From contig NZ_LQBO01000001.1 in assembly GCF_001507555.1 (NCBI RefSeq), forward strand, positions 2,418,001 through 2,482,000: DNA of 64,000 nucleotides, given 5' to 3'. The position numbers were made by a program, and so were the translations under genes. The DNA is from Thiomicrospira sp. XS5. GTDB taxonomy: Bacteria > Pseudomonadota > Gammaproteobacteria > Thiomicrospirales > Thiomicrospiraceae. Each line of letters begins with the position of its first letter. The stretch's first letter is position 1. Shown here in pieces: positions 51,807 through 59,585 of this stretch. The notes beneath the pieces are model-generated. The model was not told the origin of the DNA. It made no database searches and worked only from the letters and a program-made list of their open reading frames with translations.

Positions 51807-52934
51807 TTATCCACCGGCTTGGCCATAAGCCTCAAGTATCGCGGCATAATATTCGGCCATGCCCTGTTCGATCTGCTCAAGTGCCTGTTGCAACTCTTCT
51901 TGGGAATACTCTCCTCCCTGAGCATAGGACGCCAGCACTTCAGAATAACTCTGCATAAACTGCTCATAGTATGAAGCATCGCCGTAAACATCATCATACT
52001 CACCAAACAGTTCACTCAACTCATCAATCAATTGAGCATAATTTGCCTGATACCAGCTCAGATAATCTTGCCAGTCATCTCCATAAACCGCTTGATAATC
52101 ATTCCAATCGACATTACTCCCCCAAAACTCCAGCAGCTCGTAATAACTGGCCCAGAACGCATCTTCATCAAAATCCGATGACGCATCATCTTCTTCAGGC
52201 CACACAACCCCGTGCATCAGCCCATCATAATTCACGCCATACTGTTGAAAATACTGCGCCACTTGCTGCACACTAAACCCAACCAGATCAGCGACCTGAT
52301 TCAAGTTCAATTGATATTTCGACGCCTCATTCACAATCAACTGCGGCGACTCAACATTCTCCATAATGAAGTTATAGAAAGCGCTTGGATTATAAACATC
52401 CGCCGGCGGCCAATCAACGCCATCCAGCAAAGCACTGTAATCCACACCGGCACTTTCAAAAAACTGAGCCACTTGCTGTAAAGCAAGCCCTGTCGTCTCC
52501 GCCAAATAATTCAAATTCAACTGATACTTGCTGGCCTCATTCACAATCGACTGCGGGCTCTCTAAATGATTCATCAAAAACGAATAAAACGCATCCGCAT
52601 CAAACTCATCACCTGCGTCATCATCCGACTCATCCACAATCCCGGCATAATTCACACCCGAGTTTGCAAAAAAACCATGAACCGTATCCAGAGTTGTGCC
52701 CACAATTCCGGCCAGCATTTTAGTATTTACGCCAAAATCCTCACAAACAGACACAATTGTCCGCGGCGACTCCAAATTTTGCAGCAAAAAATCATACGCC
52801 TGCTGAACACTCAAGCCATATTGGCTCAAATACTGCTGAGCCAATTCGCGATAACCCTGCGAACCCGTTTCACGTACGCCAACCCAACGCTCAGCATTCA
52901 CCGCCGTCGTTGACAACATCATGTAATCACTCAT
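51807..52934 (-). CDS. Acidic tandem-repeat protein, family not recognised
   Basis: 375 residues from ATG 52934, which has GGGAGG five bases upstream; four earlier codons are unlikely. Three repeats of exactly 70 residues carry ESP at 55, 125 and 195, then IVNEASKYQLNLN, QQVAQFF and GVNY/GVDY. The last two are much more alike than the first. The C-terminal third (250-375) is highly acidic and Tyr/Trp-rich (DWNDYQAVYGDDWQDYL) with a terminal Gly-Gly. There is no classical signal peptide. Its position with T1SS, SapC and S-layer genes suggests a second exported surface protein or an assembly factor. Confidence 0.8.
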   Translation of the reverse strand: MSDYMMLSTTAVNAERWVGVRETGSQGYRELAQQYLSQYGLSVQQAYDFLLQNLESPRTIVSVCEDFGVNTKMLAGIVGTTLDTVHGFFANSGVNYAGIVDESDDDAGDEFDADAFYSFLMNHLESPQSIVNEASKYQLNLNYLAETTGLALQQVAQFFESAGVDYSALLDGVDWPPADVYNPSAFYNFIMENVESPQLIVNEASKYQLNLNQVADLVGFSVQQVAQYFQQYGVNYDGLMHGVVWPEEDDASSDFDEDAFWASYYELLEFWGSNVDWNDYQAVYGDDWQDYLSWYQANYAQLIDELSELFGEYDDVYGDASYYEQFMQSYSEVLASYAQGGEYSQEELQQALEQIEQGMAEYYAAILEAYGQAGG

Positions 52935-53010
52935 AATTCCTCCCAAGAACCCTAATTAAAATGTCCTTTAATGTGACTCTGACACCTTTACAAGAGAAGA
53001 CACCTTCAAC

Positions 53011-53040
53011 ATCTTAAAACCTTAAAACAATAAGTGTCAA
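53011..53040 (-). promoter_or_regulatory. Promoter of the tandem-repeat protein gene
   Basis: A perfect -35 TTGACA, an 18-base spacer and TAAGAT (four of six), 77 bases before the start codon. Confidence 0.5.
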
Positions 53041-53062
53041 TACTTATCCATCAAAACAAAAA

Positions 53063-53080
53063 GCCCGGTCGAAACCGGGC
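53063..53080 (-). terminator. Terminator of the 5'-nucleotidase lipoprotein gene
   Basis: GCCCGGT and ACCGGGC with a CGAA-type loop, followed by a T-run on the minus strand. It separates the nucleotidase transcript from the promoter of the tandem-repeat gene. Confidence 0.85.
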
Positions 53081-53120
53081 CTGATTGCAAAAACCTCTCG
53101 AACTTGATTATTTCTGGTTT

Positions 53121-54998
53121 TTAAAGCGCTCTAGTGCCGTAAAAAACACCGTCGGCCGTCGTAAAATTCTGAGTACTGTACTCGGAATACGGCAACTTGG
53201 ACACCGTCTGATTCGGCTGCGCTTCAACGTAATCGACAAACGACTGAGCGTAATCCAGGAAAGTATCCACATAATCCGCCCCTGTTACCTCTTCAAACGT
53301 CGTATAACCATCCTTGCCGCCGGCAATATAATCATTGGTCACCACCGTGTAACGCTGCGCCATATTCAACGCCGTCCACTCGACATCCTGCTTACCTTTA
53401 AACTCAAGGTTCGACACACGTGAACCGAACGGCTGAGTCAAATCCACATCCCAGCGCAATCCCGCCGCATACGGATAAGCTCCGCTCGAACCGTTTTCAC
53501 GCGTTGCGTTTTCAATCGCATCCTCCAGCACGCGGCGAATTTGATCGCCCGTCATGGTCAATTCCACCAATGTATTCGAAAACGGCAGCAACGTATAAGC
53601 CGTATCAATCGTCAAATCACCCGCCGGAACATCCACCCGAACCCCACCGGCATTCTGAATCGCAATATCCGAAGCCAGTGCCATTTCGCGGAACGCATGT
53701 GCTACCAGCATCTGAATATCGCCGCCATGCGGCAAGGTTTCCTCAGCCGAACAAATCTGGCTACGTCCCTGTCCAGGAATACGTTCCAAACACAAATCAA
53801 CCGAAGAGGTGCCAATTTTCGTCTGCTTCAATACATCCACTTCCGCTGAATAGGTATCCAACACCGTTTTAGCCGCCGCATCTTCCGCTTGAACACGTAC
53901 ATTCGCGATATTCGCCAGGCCTGCTAAGACCGTATCCTGCTCAGCGCCTTCCAAAACCGTATCATTCACCTCAAATGGCGCATCCACCAGCAAATGCGGT
54001 GTGCCGGAACAAGACTCAACATCCCCGTTTTCATCAAACGACACCTTCAACTCGCCCACCACTTTGGCATATTCCCAAGCCTGGACCACACATACCGTCT
54101 TGCCATTCGCATCCTGGCTCACCGTCGGATAATCACCGCCACTGTTCAGGCCAACCGCTTCAAAATCGCCCAACAAGGTATGGGAATCGCCGCCCACAAT
54201 AACATCGACCCCACGCAACTGAGCCGCCATCGTCAAATCATTGGCATATTGATAATGCGTCATCAACACAATTTTATTCACACCCTGAGCGGTCAACTCA
54301 TCAATCACCGCCTGAGCCGTCGACACCTCATCCAAAAACTCCGTCGAATCCAGCGGGCTAGACGAATTTTGCGTCTTATCTTTAATATCGATACCGATCA
54401 GCCCGACCTTCTCGCCGCCCACTTCTTTTATCACATAAGGCTTAATATAATCATCCACCGCATTCGGAGCCAAAGGCGTCCCAACAGCCGGCTTCACATT
54501 CGCCGCCAAAACCGGGGTGGGGGTTGCACAAGCACCTGGCACCTGCAAAAAGTCCAAAAACGTTTTCAACCCCGCGTCACCGGAATCAAATTCATGATTC
54601 CCCAACGCAAACGCATCGAAACAGACTTCATTCATCATCGCCGCATCCGCTTCACCCTTGAACAACGTATAGTAAAGCGTCCCAGTCATCGCATCACCAG
54701 AATGCAGTTTCAATATATTTCCAGAAGAAACCGTCGATTCCAACTCATTAATGGCCGCCACCACACGCGGAAAGCCACCCAAAGCCATATCCACATCCTG
54801 ACCATTCACCGCCAAACCAATGGAATCTGCTTCCAAGTGCGAATGATGGTCATTGACATGTAAAATCGTCAAATCCATCGGCTGAGACGCCGACGGCGAA
54901 TCACTATCGTCTGAACTACTACTATCGTTACAGCCCGACAAAGTCAAAGACCCTGTCAGTAAAATCGCCCACAAAGCTCTCTGTTTAAATAAACGCAT
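53121..54998 (-). CDS. Surface 5'-nucleotidase / UDP-sugar hydrolase lipoprotein
   Basis: 625 residues from ATG 54998, GAGG upstream. The lipobox LSGC (about residue 22) is followed by a Ser/Asp linker. Then comes the metallophosphatase domain: ILHVNDHHSH, SGDAMTG, LGNHEFD, MTHYQ and GGDSHT. The substrate-binding C-terminal 5_nucleotid_C domain follows (GGVRVDVPAGDLTIDTAYTLLPF in sense, tract AYTLLPFSNTLVELT). It likely cleaves NAD or nucleotides outside the cell for scavenging. It has its own terminator. Confidence 0.92.
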   Translation of the reverse strand: MRLFKQRALWAILLTGSLTLSGCNDSSSSDDSDSPSASQPMDLTILHVNDHHSHLEADSIGLAVNGQDVDMALGGFPRVVAAINELESTVSSGNILKLHSGDAMTGTLYYTLFKGEADAAMMNEVCFDAFALGNHEFDSGDAGLKTFLDFLQVPGACATPTPVLAANVKPAVGTPLAPNAVDDYIKPYVIKEVGGEKVGLIGIDIKDKTQNSSSPLDSTEFLDEVSTAQAVIDELTAQGVNKIVLMTHYQYANDLTMAAQLRGVDVIVGGDSHTLLGDFEAVGLNSGGDYPTVSQDANGKTVCVVQAWEYAKVVGELKVSFDENGDVESCSGTPHLLVDAPFEVNDTVLEGAEQDTVLAGLANIANVRVQAEDAAAKTVLDTYSAEVDVLKQTKIGTSSVDLCLERIPGQGRSQICSAEETLPHGGDIQMLVAHAFREMALASDIAIQNAGGVRVDVPAGDLTIDTAYTLLPFSNTLVELTMTGDQIRRVLEDAIENATRENGSSGAYPYAAGLRWDVDLTQPFGSRVSNLEFKGKQDVEWTALNMAQRYTVVTNDYIAGGKDGYTTFEEVTGADYVDTFLDYAQSFVDYVEAQPNQTVSKLPYSEYSTQNFTTADGVFYGTRAL

Positions 54999-55130
54999 CG
55001 AAAAATCCTCAATCAAATCCAGGCCCAAAAGCCACTAAAATGAACTAAAGATTTTTACGAACTCAAATGACAACCAGATGAAAAAAAAATGTTGAATTCG
55101 TGACTAAAAAGTCACTGTCCCCTTTTTGTT

Positions 55131-56154
55131 TGTCATGCTGAGCCTGTCGAAGCATCTCTTAAAGAATAGCGCTGTCACCCTGAGCCTGCCGAAGGGTCTC
55201 TTGAGGGCAAACGAGGCCTGAAGGAGATTCTTCACTTCGTTCAGAATGACAGAGGGAGGGTTCAGAATGACACAACGCTGTCATGCTGAATTTGTCGAAG
55301 CGTCTCTTAAAGAATAGCGCTGTCACCCTGAGCCTGCCGAAGGGTCTCTTGAGGGCAAACGAGGCCTGAAGGAGATTCTTCACTTCGTTCAGAATGACAG
55401 AGGGAGGGTTCAGAATGACACAACGCTGTCATGCTGAATTTGTCGAAGCGTCTCTTAAAGAATAGCGCTGTCACCCTGAGCCTGCCGAAGGGTCTCTTGA
55501 GGGCAAACGAGGCCTGAAGGAGATTCTTCACTTCGTTCAGAATGACAGAGGGAGGGTTCAGAATGACACAACGCTGTCATGCTGAATTTGTCGAAGCGTC
55601 TCGTTCCGGCGAACGTGCCGGTTTGAGACCCTTGGGCTTCGCTCAGGGTGACAGGGAAGCGGTGTCATGCTGAGCGTAGTCGAAGCATCTTGTTCCGGCA
55701 ATCGTGCCGGTTTGAGGCCCTTCGGCTTCGCTCAGGGTGACAGGGAAGCGGTGTCATGCTGAGCGTAGTCGAAGCATCTTGTTCCGGCAATCGTGCCGGT
55801 TTGAGGCCCTTCGGCTTTGCTCAGGGTGACAGGGAAGCACTGTCATGCTGAGCTTGTCGAAGCATCTCTTGCAGAATGGCACTGTCACCCTGAGCGGAGT
55901 CGAAGGGTCTCTTGAAGGCAATCGTGCCGGTTTGAGGCCCTTCGGCTTCGCTCAGGGTGACAGGAAAGCGGTGTCATGCTAAGCTTGCCGAAGCATCTCT
56001 TGCAGAATGGCACTGTCACCCTGAGCCCGCCGAAGGGTCTCTTGAAGGCTTGCGTGTCGGTGTGAGATTCTTCACTTCGTTCAGAATGACAGGGGGGTTC
56101 GTTCAGAATGACTGTGGAAGGGTTCAGATAACAGTGGTGTTTGTTCAGGGTGAT
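55131..56154. repeat. Dispersed hairpin repeat, cluster B with tandem arrays
   Basis: Over 1 kb of the same repeat family. Three almost identical 148-bp units start at 55131, 55279 and 55427, and a fourth breaks off after 55575. A second array of 89-bp units starts at 55663, 55752 and 55841. Both flavours, TCATGCT...AGCAT and TCACCCT...AGGGT, face each other. Two identical 74-codon frames inside (55159-55383 and 55307-55531) are repeat translation, not genes. The cluster runs into the stop of the GIY-YIG gene. Confidence 0.92.
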
Positions 56155-56435
56155 AGGAGGTTTGCCAGCTCATTCCAATCTGGATTATAAGCGTTAATTA
56201 AAGCGTCCTTTTTGCTTCGCTTCCAACCTTTTAATTGTTTTTCGCGTGCGATAGCGCTGTTGATATCTGGCGTGGATTCAAAGTAAACCAGCTTATCTAC
56301 ATTATATTGCCTCGTAAAACCGGGAATACTTTTCGATTTATGTTCTATAATCCGGCGATTCAGATCATTAGTCACACCGATATACATGACTTTGTTATTT
56401 TGATTGGTCAGGATATACACAAAATATTCTTTCAT
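56145..56435 (-). CDS. Small GIY-YIG nuclease lodged in the repeats
   Basis: 96 residues from ATG 56435 (MKEYFVYIL); ATG 56447 is possible. The fold is plain: YFVYIL then VMYIGVTNDLNRRIIEHK, the usual Arg in NRRI, and the Glu in SAIAREKQLKGW for metal binding. It is the single-domain form that is common among repetitive DNA in other genomes. Its last codons, CTA TCA CCC TGA, come from the repeat consensus, and repeats lie on both sides (clusters B and C). Role in repeat spread is possible but unproven. Confidence 0.88.
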   Translation of the reverse strand: MKEYFVYILTNQNNKVMYIGVTNDLNRRIIEHKSKSIPGFTRQYNVDKLVYFESTPDINSAIAREKQLKGWKRSKKDALINAYNPDWNELANLLSP

Positions 56436-56501
56436 ATTCAACGCCATCAAAGTAAACAAATTCGTTAAACCCTATTTTATACACAATATTACTTAAAACA
56501 A

Positions 56502-56511
56502 CCAGGCCTGG
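56502..56511. repeat. CCAGGCCTGG copy heading repeat cluster C
   Basis: One of at least 15 exact copies of this palindrome (list in findings). Here, as at 50789, 59144, 59345 and 63916, it lies a few bases ahead of a TGTCATGCTGAG repeat start. Confidence 0.7.
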
Positions 56512-56525
56512 TGGAAAAGCACTAA

Positions 56526-56625
56526 TGTCATGCTGAGCTTGTCGAAGCATCTTTTAAAGAACGGCACTGTCACCCTGAGCCTGCCGAAGGGTCTCTTGAA
56601 GGCAAACGAGGCCTGAATGAGATTC
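56526..56625. repeat. Dispersed hairpin repeat, cluster C (truncated)
   Basis: One TGTCATGCTGAGC...GAAGCATC unit and one TCACCCTGAGC...GAAGGGTCTC unit, then GAGATTCT, where the normal right end is cut off. The TAG stop of the GT9 gene lies at that junction. Confidence 0.85.
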
Positions 56626-57926
56626 TACCTAGACGAAAAAAACTTATGCTCAAGCGCCTGAATAACACTCTCCGGTGACAATTCCGACCAGGCCTGGGCA
56701 TAAGACTCCGACATGGTTTGCCACTGTTCCTGTGTCACTTTAGAAGCACCATACCCTGGCAGTAAAGACATGCCGGGAATATCCATTCCCCTTACCGTCT
56801 CATAATAGCGAAAATAATTCGCTGGAACACTCGAACACAGAGCCACACACGGCTTATGCAAAGCGTCCGCCACATGTAGGCTGAAAGTATCCACTGTCAC
56901 CATGCCATGGCACGCCGCTTGCAAAGCAATATGATCGGCCACACCGTGCGGTTCGGCCTGCACAGACACCAAAACATCAGAACTTTCCGCCAACTTCTGG
57001 TCCGATAACCACAACCAATCCGGCCTCAACTCGGCCAAACTTTGCACAAAAGCCAAAGCCTGCTTTTCCGGAAAGCTGCGCAATGGCGTCGAGGCCTGAG
57101 GGTTAAAATAAATCGCTCGGCTTTGCTGCCGCTCGTGCAAGAGCGCCTTTAATTTTTCATGAAAATAAGTCACTTTAGCTTCATCACACACAAGCTGATT
57201 TCGTTTCCATTGCGGCGGCACCAATTCATAATCCAGCCCTAGCCACCACAAAAACCAGTCAACAGCCGGCAACTCCTTATAGCGAGCGTAATGAATTAAA
57301 TTGCTGAAATCAAAAAAACCATCGTATTCCGAAAACTCCGCCACCGTTCGATTTTGCCGAAACACTCGCCCCGGAAACCCAGCTTGACCAATCAAATCCA
57401 CCACATAATCGTTCGTCCCCACCCCAAGCAAAAAATCAAAACTCACAGCGGCTTGAAGCTCCATTTCCATCACACGATGCGCCACACGCAAAGCCGTCAG
57501 CCCAACCAATGTATCGCCCAAATTCATGCCCAACCCATTCACCAACGCAAAGCGAAAGCTGCGCACATCCCCGCGTTTTTTCCGCAATAAACGCAACTGG
57601 GCTGGCAACGCACTCTTAGCCAAAACCGAATGCAACGCATCGCCACCCAGCTTGGCACTTTCACGCCCAAATTTCGGCGGAAAGTTTTTTAACTCTAAGA
57701 TCAACCCCTCCGAAACCGGCAAACATTCCTTAAGCGGCTCCGCCTCTTTAACGGCTGAGTTAACCTCCGCGCAAAGCGATTTTTTTAATGCCCAATAATG
57801 CCCACCGGCATTCACATACAAACACGCAGGCGGCACCCGTTCACCATTCACGGGAACCGGTTCAAAAGCCTGACCACTTCCACCAAAAGCCAACCCCGCT
57901 TTAAAATTAACAAAATACGCTAGCAT
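56625..57926 (-). CDS. GT9-like glycosyltransferase (heptosyltransferase fold)
   Basis: 433 residues. The first ~120 residues have no recognisable family. From about 130 the GT-B fold of ADP-heptose:LPS heptosyltransferases appears: NLGDTLVGLTALRVAHR, then YFNPQASTPLRSFPEKQALAF (nucleotide-sugar loop, tract NPQASTPLRSFPEKQ) and MVTVDTFSLHVADALHKPCVAL near the C terminus. It may add a sugar to LPS core or to the surface protein. The N-terminal extension and the closeness to the oxygenase and S-layer gene hint at a protein-directed role. Confidence 0.78.
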   Translation of the reverse strand: MLAYFVNFKAGLAFGGSGQAFEPVPVNGERVPPACLYVNAGGHYWALKKSLCAEVNSAVKEAEPLKECLPVSEGLILELKNFPPKFGRESAKLGGDALHSVLAKSALPAQLRLLRKKRGDVRSFRFALVNGLGMNLGDTLVGLTALRVAHRVMEMELQAAVSFDFLLGVGTNDYVVDLIGQAGFPGRVFRQNRTVAEFSEYDGFFDFSNLIHYARYKELPAVDWFLWWLGLDYELVPPQWKRNQLVCDEAKVTYFHEKLKALLHERQQSRAIYFNPQASTPLRSFPEKQALAFVQSLAELRPDWLWLSDQKLAESSDVLVSVQAEPHGVADHIALQAACHGMVTVDTFSLHVADALHKPCVALCSSVPANYFRYYETVRGMDIPGMSLLPGYGASKVTQEQWQTMSESYAQAWSELSPESVIQALEHKFFSSR

Positions 57927-57985
57927 AAATCCCTAAAAAACACCCCAAAAAACCATCTCAAACCAAACGGCAAAGCATTAAACAC

Positions 57986-58597
57986 TCAGAGCGCCCCTGG
58001 TAAACGCATACTGGCAATATCCGCATTGATGGGAATTGAAATACGGGAAACATCCGAATCATTGGGTTGCACCGAATGCTCCAACCAACTCGGAAACAGC
58101 ACCAACTGCCCTTCCTGTGGGGTAAACAACACCTGCAAACTCCCAAAGACCTGATTCGATTTCAAAGGTGAGTAAACTGCCCCCGGACGCGGGTCATGGA
58201 ATGTAATGTCACCGGAGTTTTCCGGCACCCGAATATAATAACAACCGCTATAAAGCGCCCCCGCATGACCATGTTGCATATTAAACCCACCCGGGTCGGT
58301 TATGTTCACTGAACCATGCAATTTAAAAGGTTGTAAATTCACCACGCTTTCCTGCTGGAACACATGCTCAAAACAGCCTTTAGCCACCTGATTCAACGGA
58401 TCGAAAATAGGGTTTTCAAACACCTTAAAATTCGCTTTCCAACCATTGCGAACCGAACGGTTGGAAGGCGGTTCCGCGCTGTTTTTCCGAAGGTGTTCAA
58501 TATGCCGAATCCACGCGTCATGATGCGATTCCAACCCCAAATTAAAAGTGTAAACACGCGTCTGGAATAAATCCTTGGAAAACATTTCAACTTTCAT
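57986..58597 (-). CDS. Putative 2OG-Fe(II) oxygenase (TIGR02466-like)
   Basis: 203 residues from ATG 58597, with AAGGG upstream; an ATG 8 codons earlier has no ribosome site. The double-stranded beta-helix has MQHGHAGALYSGCYYI with metal His, FHDPRPG, and the distal His plus Arg in WLEHSVQPNDSDVSRISI. Family members hydroxylate small molecules or proteins using 2-oxoglutarate. It is 59 bases upstream of the GT9-like gene, same strand, so the two may act on one surface substrate. The hydroxyl so formed could be the sugar attachment point, which is speculation. Confidence 0.8.
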   Translation of the reverse strand: MKVEMFSKDLFQTRVYTFNLGLESHHDAWIRHIEHLRKNSAEPPSNRSVRNGWKANFKVFENPIFDPLNQVAKGCFEHVFQQESVVNLQPFKLHGSVNITDPGGFNMQHGHAGALYSGCYYIRVPENSGDITFHDPRPGAVYSPLKSNQVFGSLQVLFTPQEGQLVLFPSWLEHSVQPNDSDVSRISIPINADIASMRLPGAL

Positions 58598-58770
58598 TGG
58601 CGGCACCCTTTCTATTTTCATGCGTCATTATCGTCTTTCAGAAAAGACTCAAACGCCTACCCAAATGATGACTATTTTCTCTTTTTTAAGTGTTTTTTGT
58701 CGGCTTTTTTCAAAAAAATGATTTAAAACAACAAGCAGAAAAAGCAGCAAGCACCTGAACACAGAACGGC

Positions 58771-59446
58771 GTCATGCTAAGCACCCTACTGTCATGCTGA
58801 GCGGAGTCGAAGCATCTTGTTCCGGCGAACGTGTCGGCTTGAGACCCTTCGGCTTCGCTCAGGGTGACAGGGAAGCGGTGTCATGCTGAGCGTAGTCGAA
58901 GCATCTTGTTCCGGCAATCGTGCCGGTTTGAGATTCTTCACTTCGTTCAGAATGACTGAACGGTGTCATGCTGAGCGTAGTCGAAGCATCTTGTTCCGGC
59001 GAACGTGTCGGTTTGAGACCCTTCGGCTTCGCTCAGGGTGACAGGGAAACAGTGTCATGCTGAGCTTGCCGAAGGGTCTCTTGAGGGCTTGCGTGCCGGT
59101 TTGAGATTCTTCACTTCGTTCAGAATGACGGTGTCGGTTTTTGCCAGGCCTGGCAGGAAAACGGTGTCATGCTGAGCGTAGTCGAAGCATCTTGTTCCGG
59201 CGAACGTGTCGGTTTGAGACCCTTCGGCTTCGCTCAGGGTGACAGGGAAACAGTATCATGCTGAGCTTGTCGAAGCATATTTTGAAGGCAAACGCGTCGG
59301 TTTGAGATTCTTCACTTCGTTCAGAATGACGGTGTCGGTTTTTACCAGGCCTGGCAGAAAAACGTTGTCATGCTGAGCGGAGTCGAAGCATCTTGTTCCG
59401 GCGAACATGTCGGTTTGAGACCCTTCGGCTTCGCTCAGGGTGACAG
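58771..59446. repeat. Dispersed hairpin repeat, cluster D
   Basis: About 680 bases of the same family, mostly the ATGCT and ACCCT flavours, with GAGATTCTTCACTTC ends. Two CCAGGCCTGG copies (59144-59153 and 59345-59354) stand in front of units. It fills the space between the oxygenase gene start and the S-layer terminator. Nothing else is supported between 58598 and 59457. Confidence 0.9.
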
Positions 59447-59457
59447 GTATAAAAAAA

Positions 59458-59481
59458 CCCCGCTGGGCGTACCATGCGGGG
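59458..59481 (-). terminator. Terminator of the S-layer gene
   Basis: CCCCGC and GCGGGG with an inner TGG/CCA pairing, and a T-run on the minus strand. It lies 105 bases after the stop, beyond two more hairpins. Confidence 0.85.
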
Positions 59482-59504
59482 TTTTGTTTTTTTATTCCTT
59501 GCCC

Positions 59505-59523
59505 ACAACGGCGGGGCCGTTGT
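59505..59523 (-). other. 3'-UTR hairpin of the S-layer transcript (distal)
   Basis: ACAACGGC-CCC-type perfect eight-bp stem (ACAACGGC with GCCGTTGT). No U-run follows, so it is more likely a stabilising stem than a terminator. Confidence 0.6.
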
Positions 59524-59540
59524 TTTGAGGAATCAGGCCT

Positions 59541-59570
59541 GGTTGAAATCCGGTAAACCGGCTTTCAACC
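59541..59570 (-). other. 3'-UTR hairpin of the S-layer transcript (proximal)
   Basis: GGTTGAAA and TTTCAACC, a single mismatch, then CCGG/CCGG on a four-base loop: 12 pairs in all, 16 bases after the S-layer stop. No U-run follows. Confidence 0.65.
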
Positions 59571-59585
59571 GCGACCTGTCAGACA

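Noticed and set aside
53994-54863. A 289-codon plus-strand frame
   Set aside because: It is the antisense shadow of the 5'-nucleotidase lipoprotein gene, with His/Arg/Ile-rich composition and no family features.
55131-55930. Regular repeats that could suggest a CRISPR array
   Set aside because: The units are 89-148 bp, the sequence between hairpins is itself repeated rather than unique, and no cas gene is nearby.
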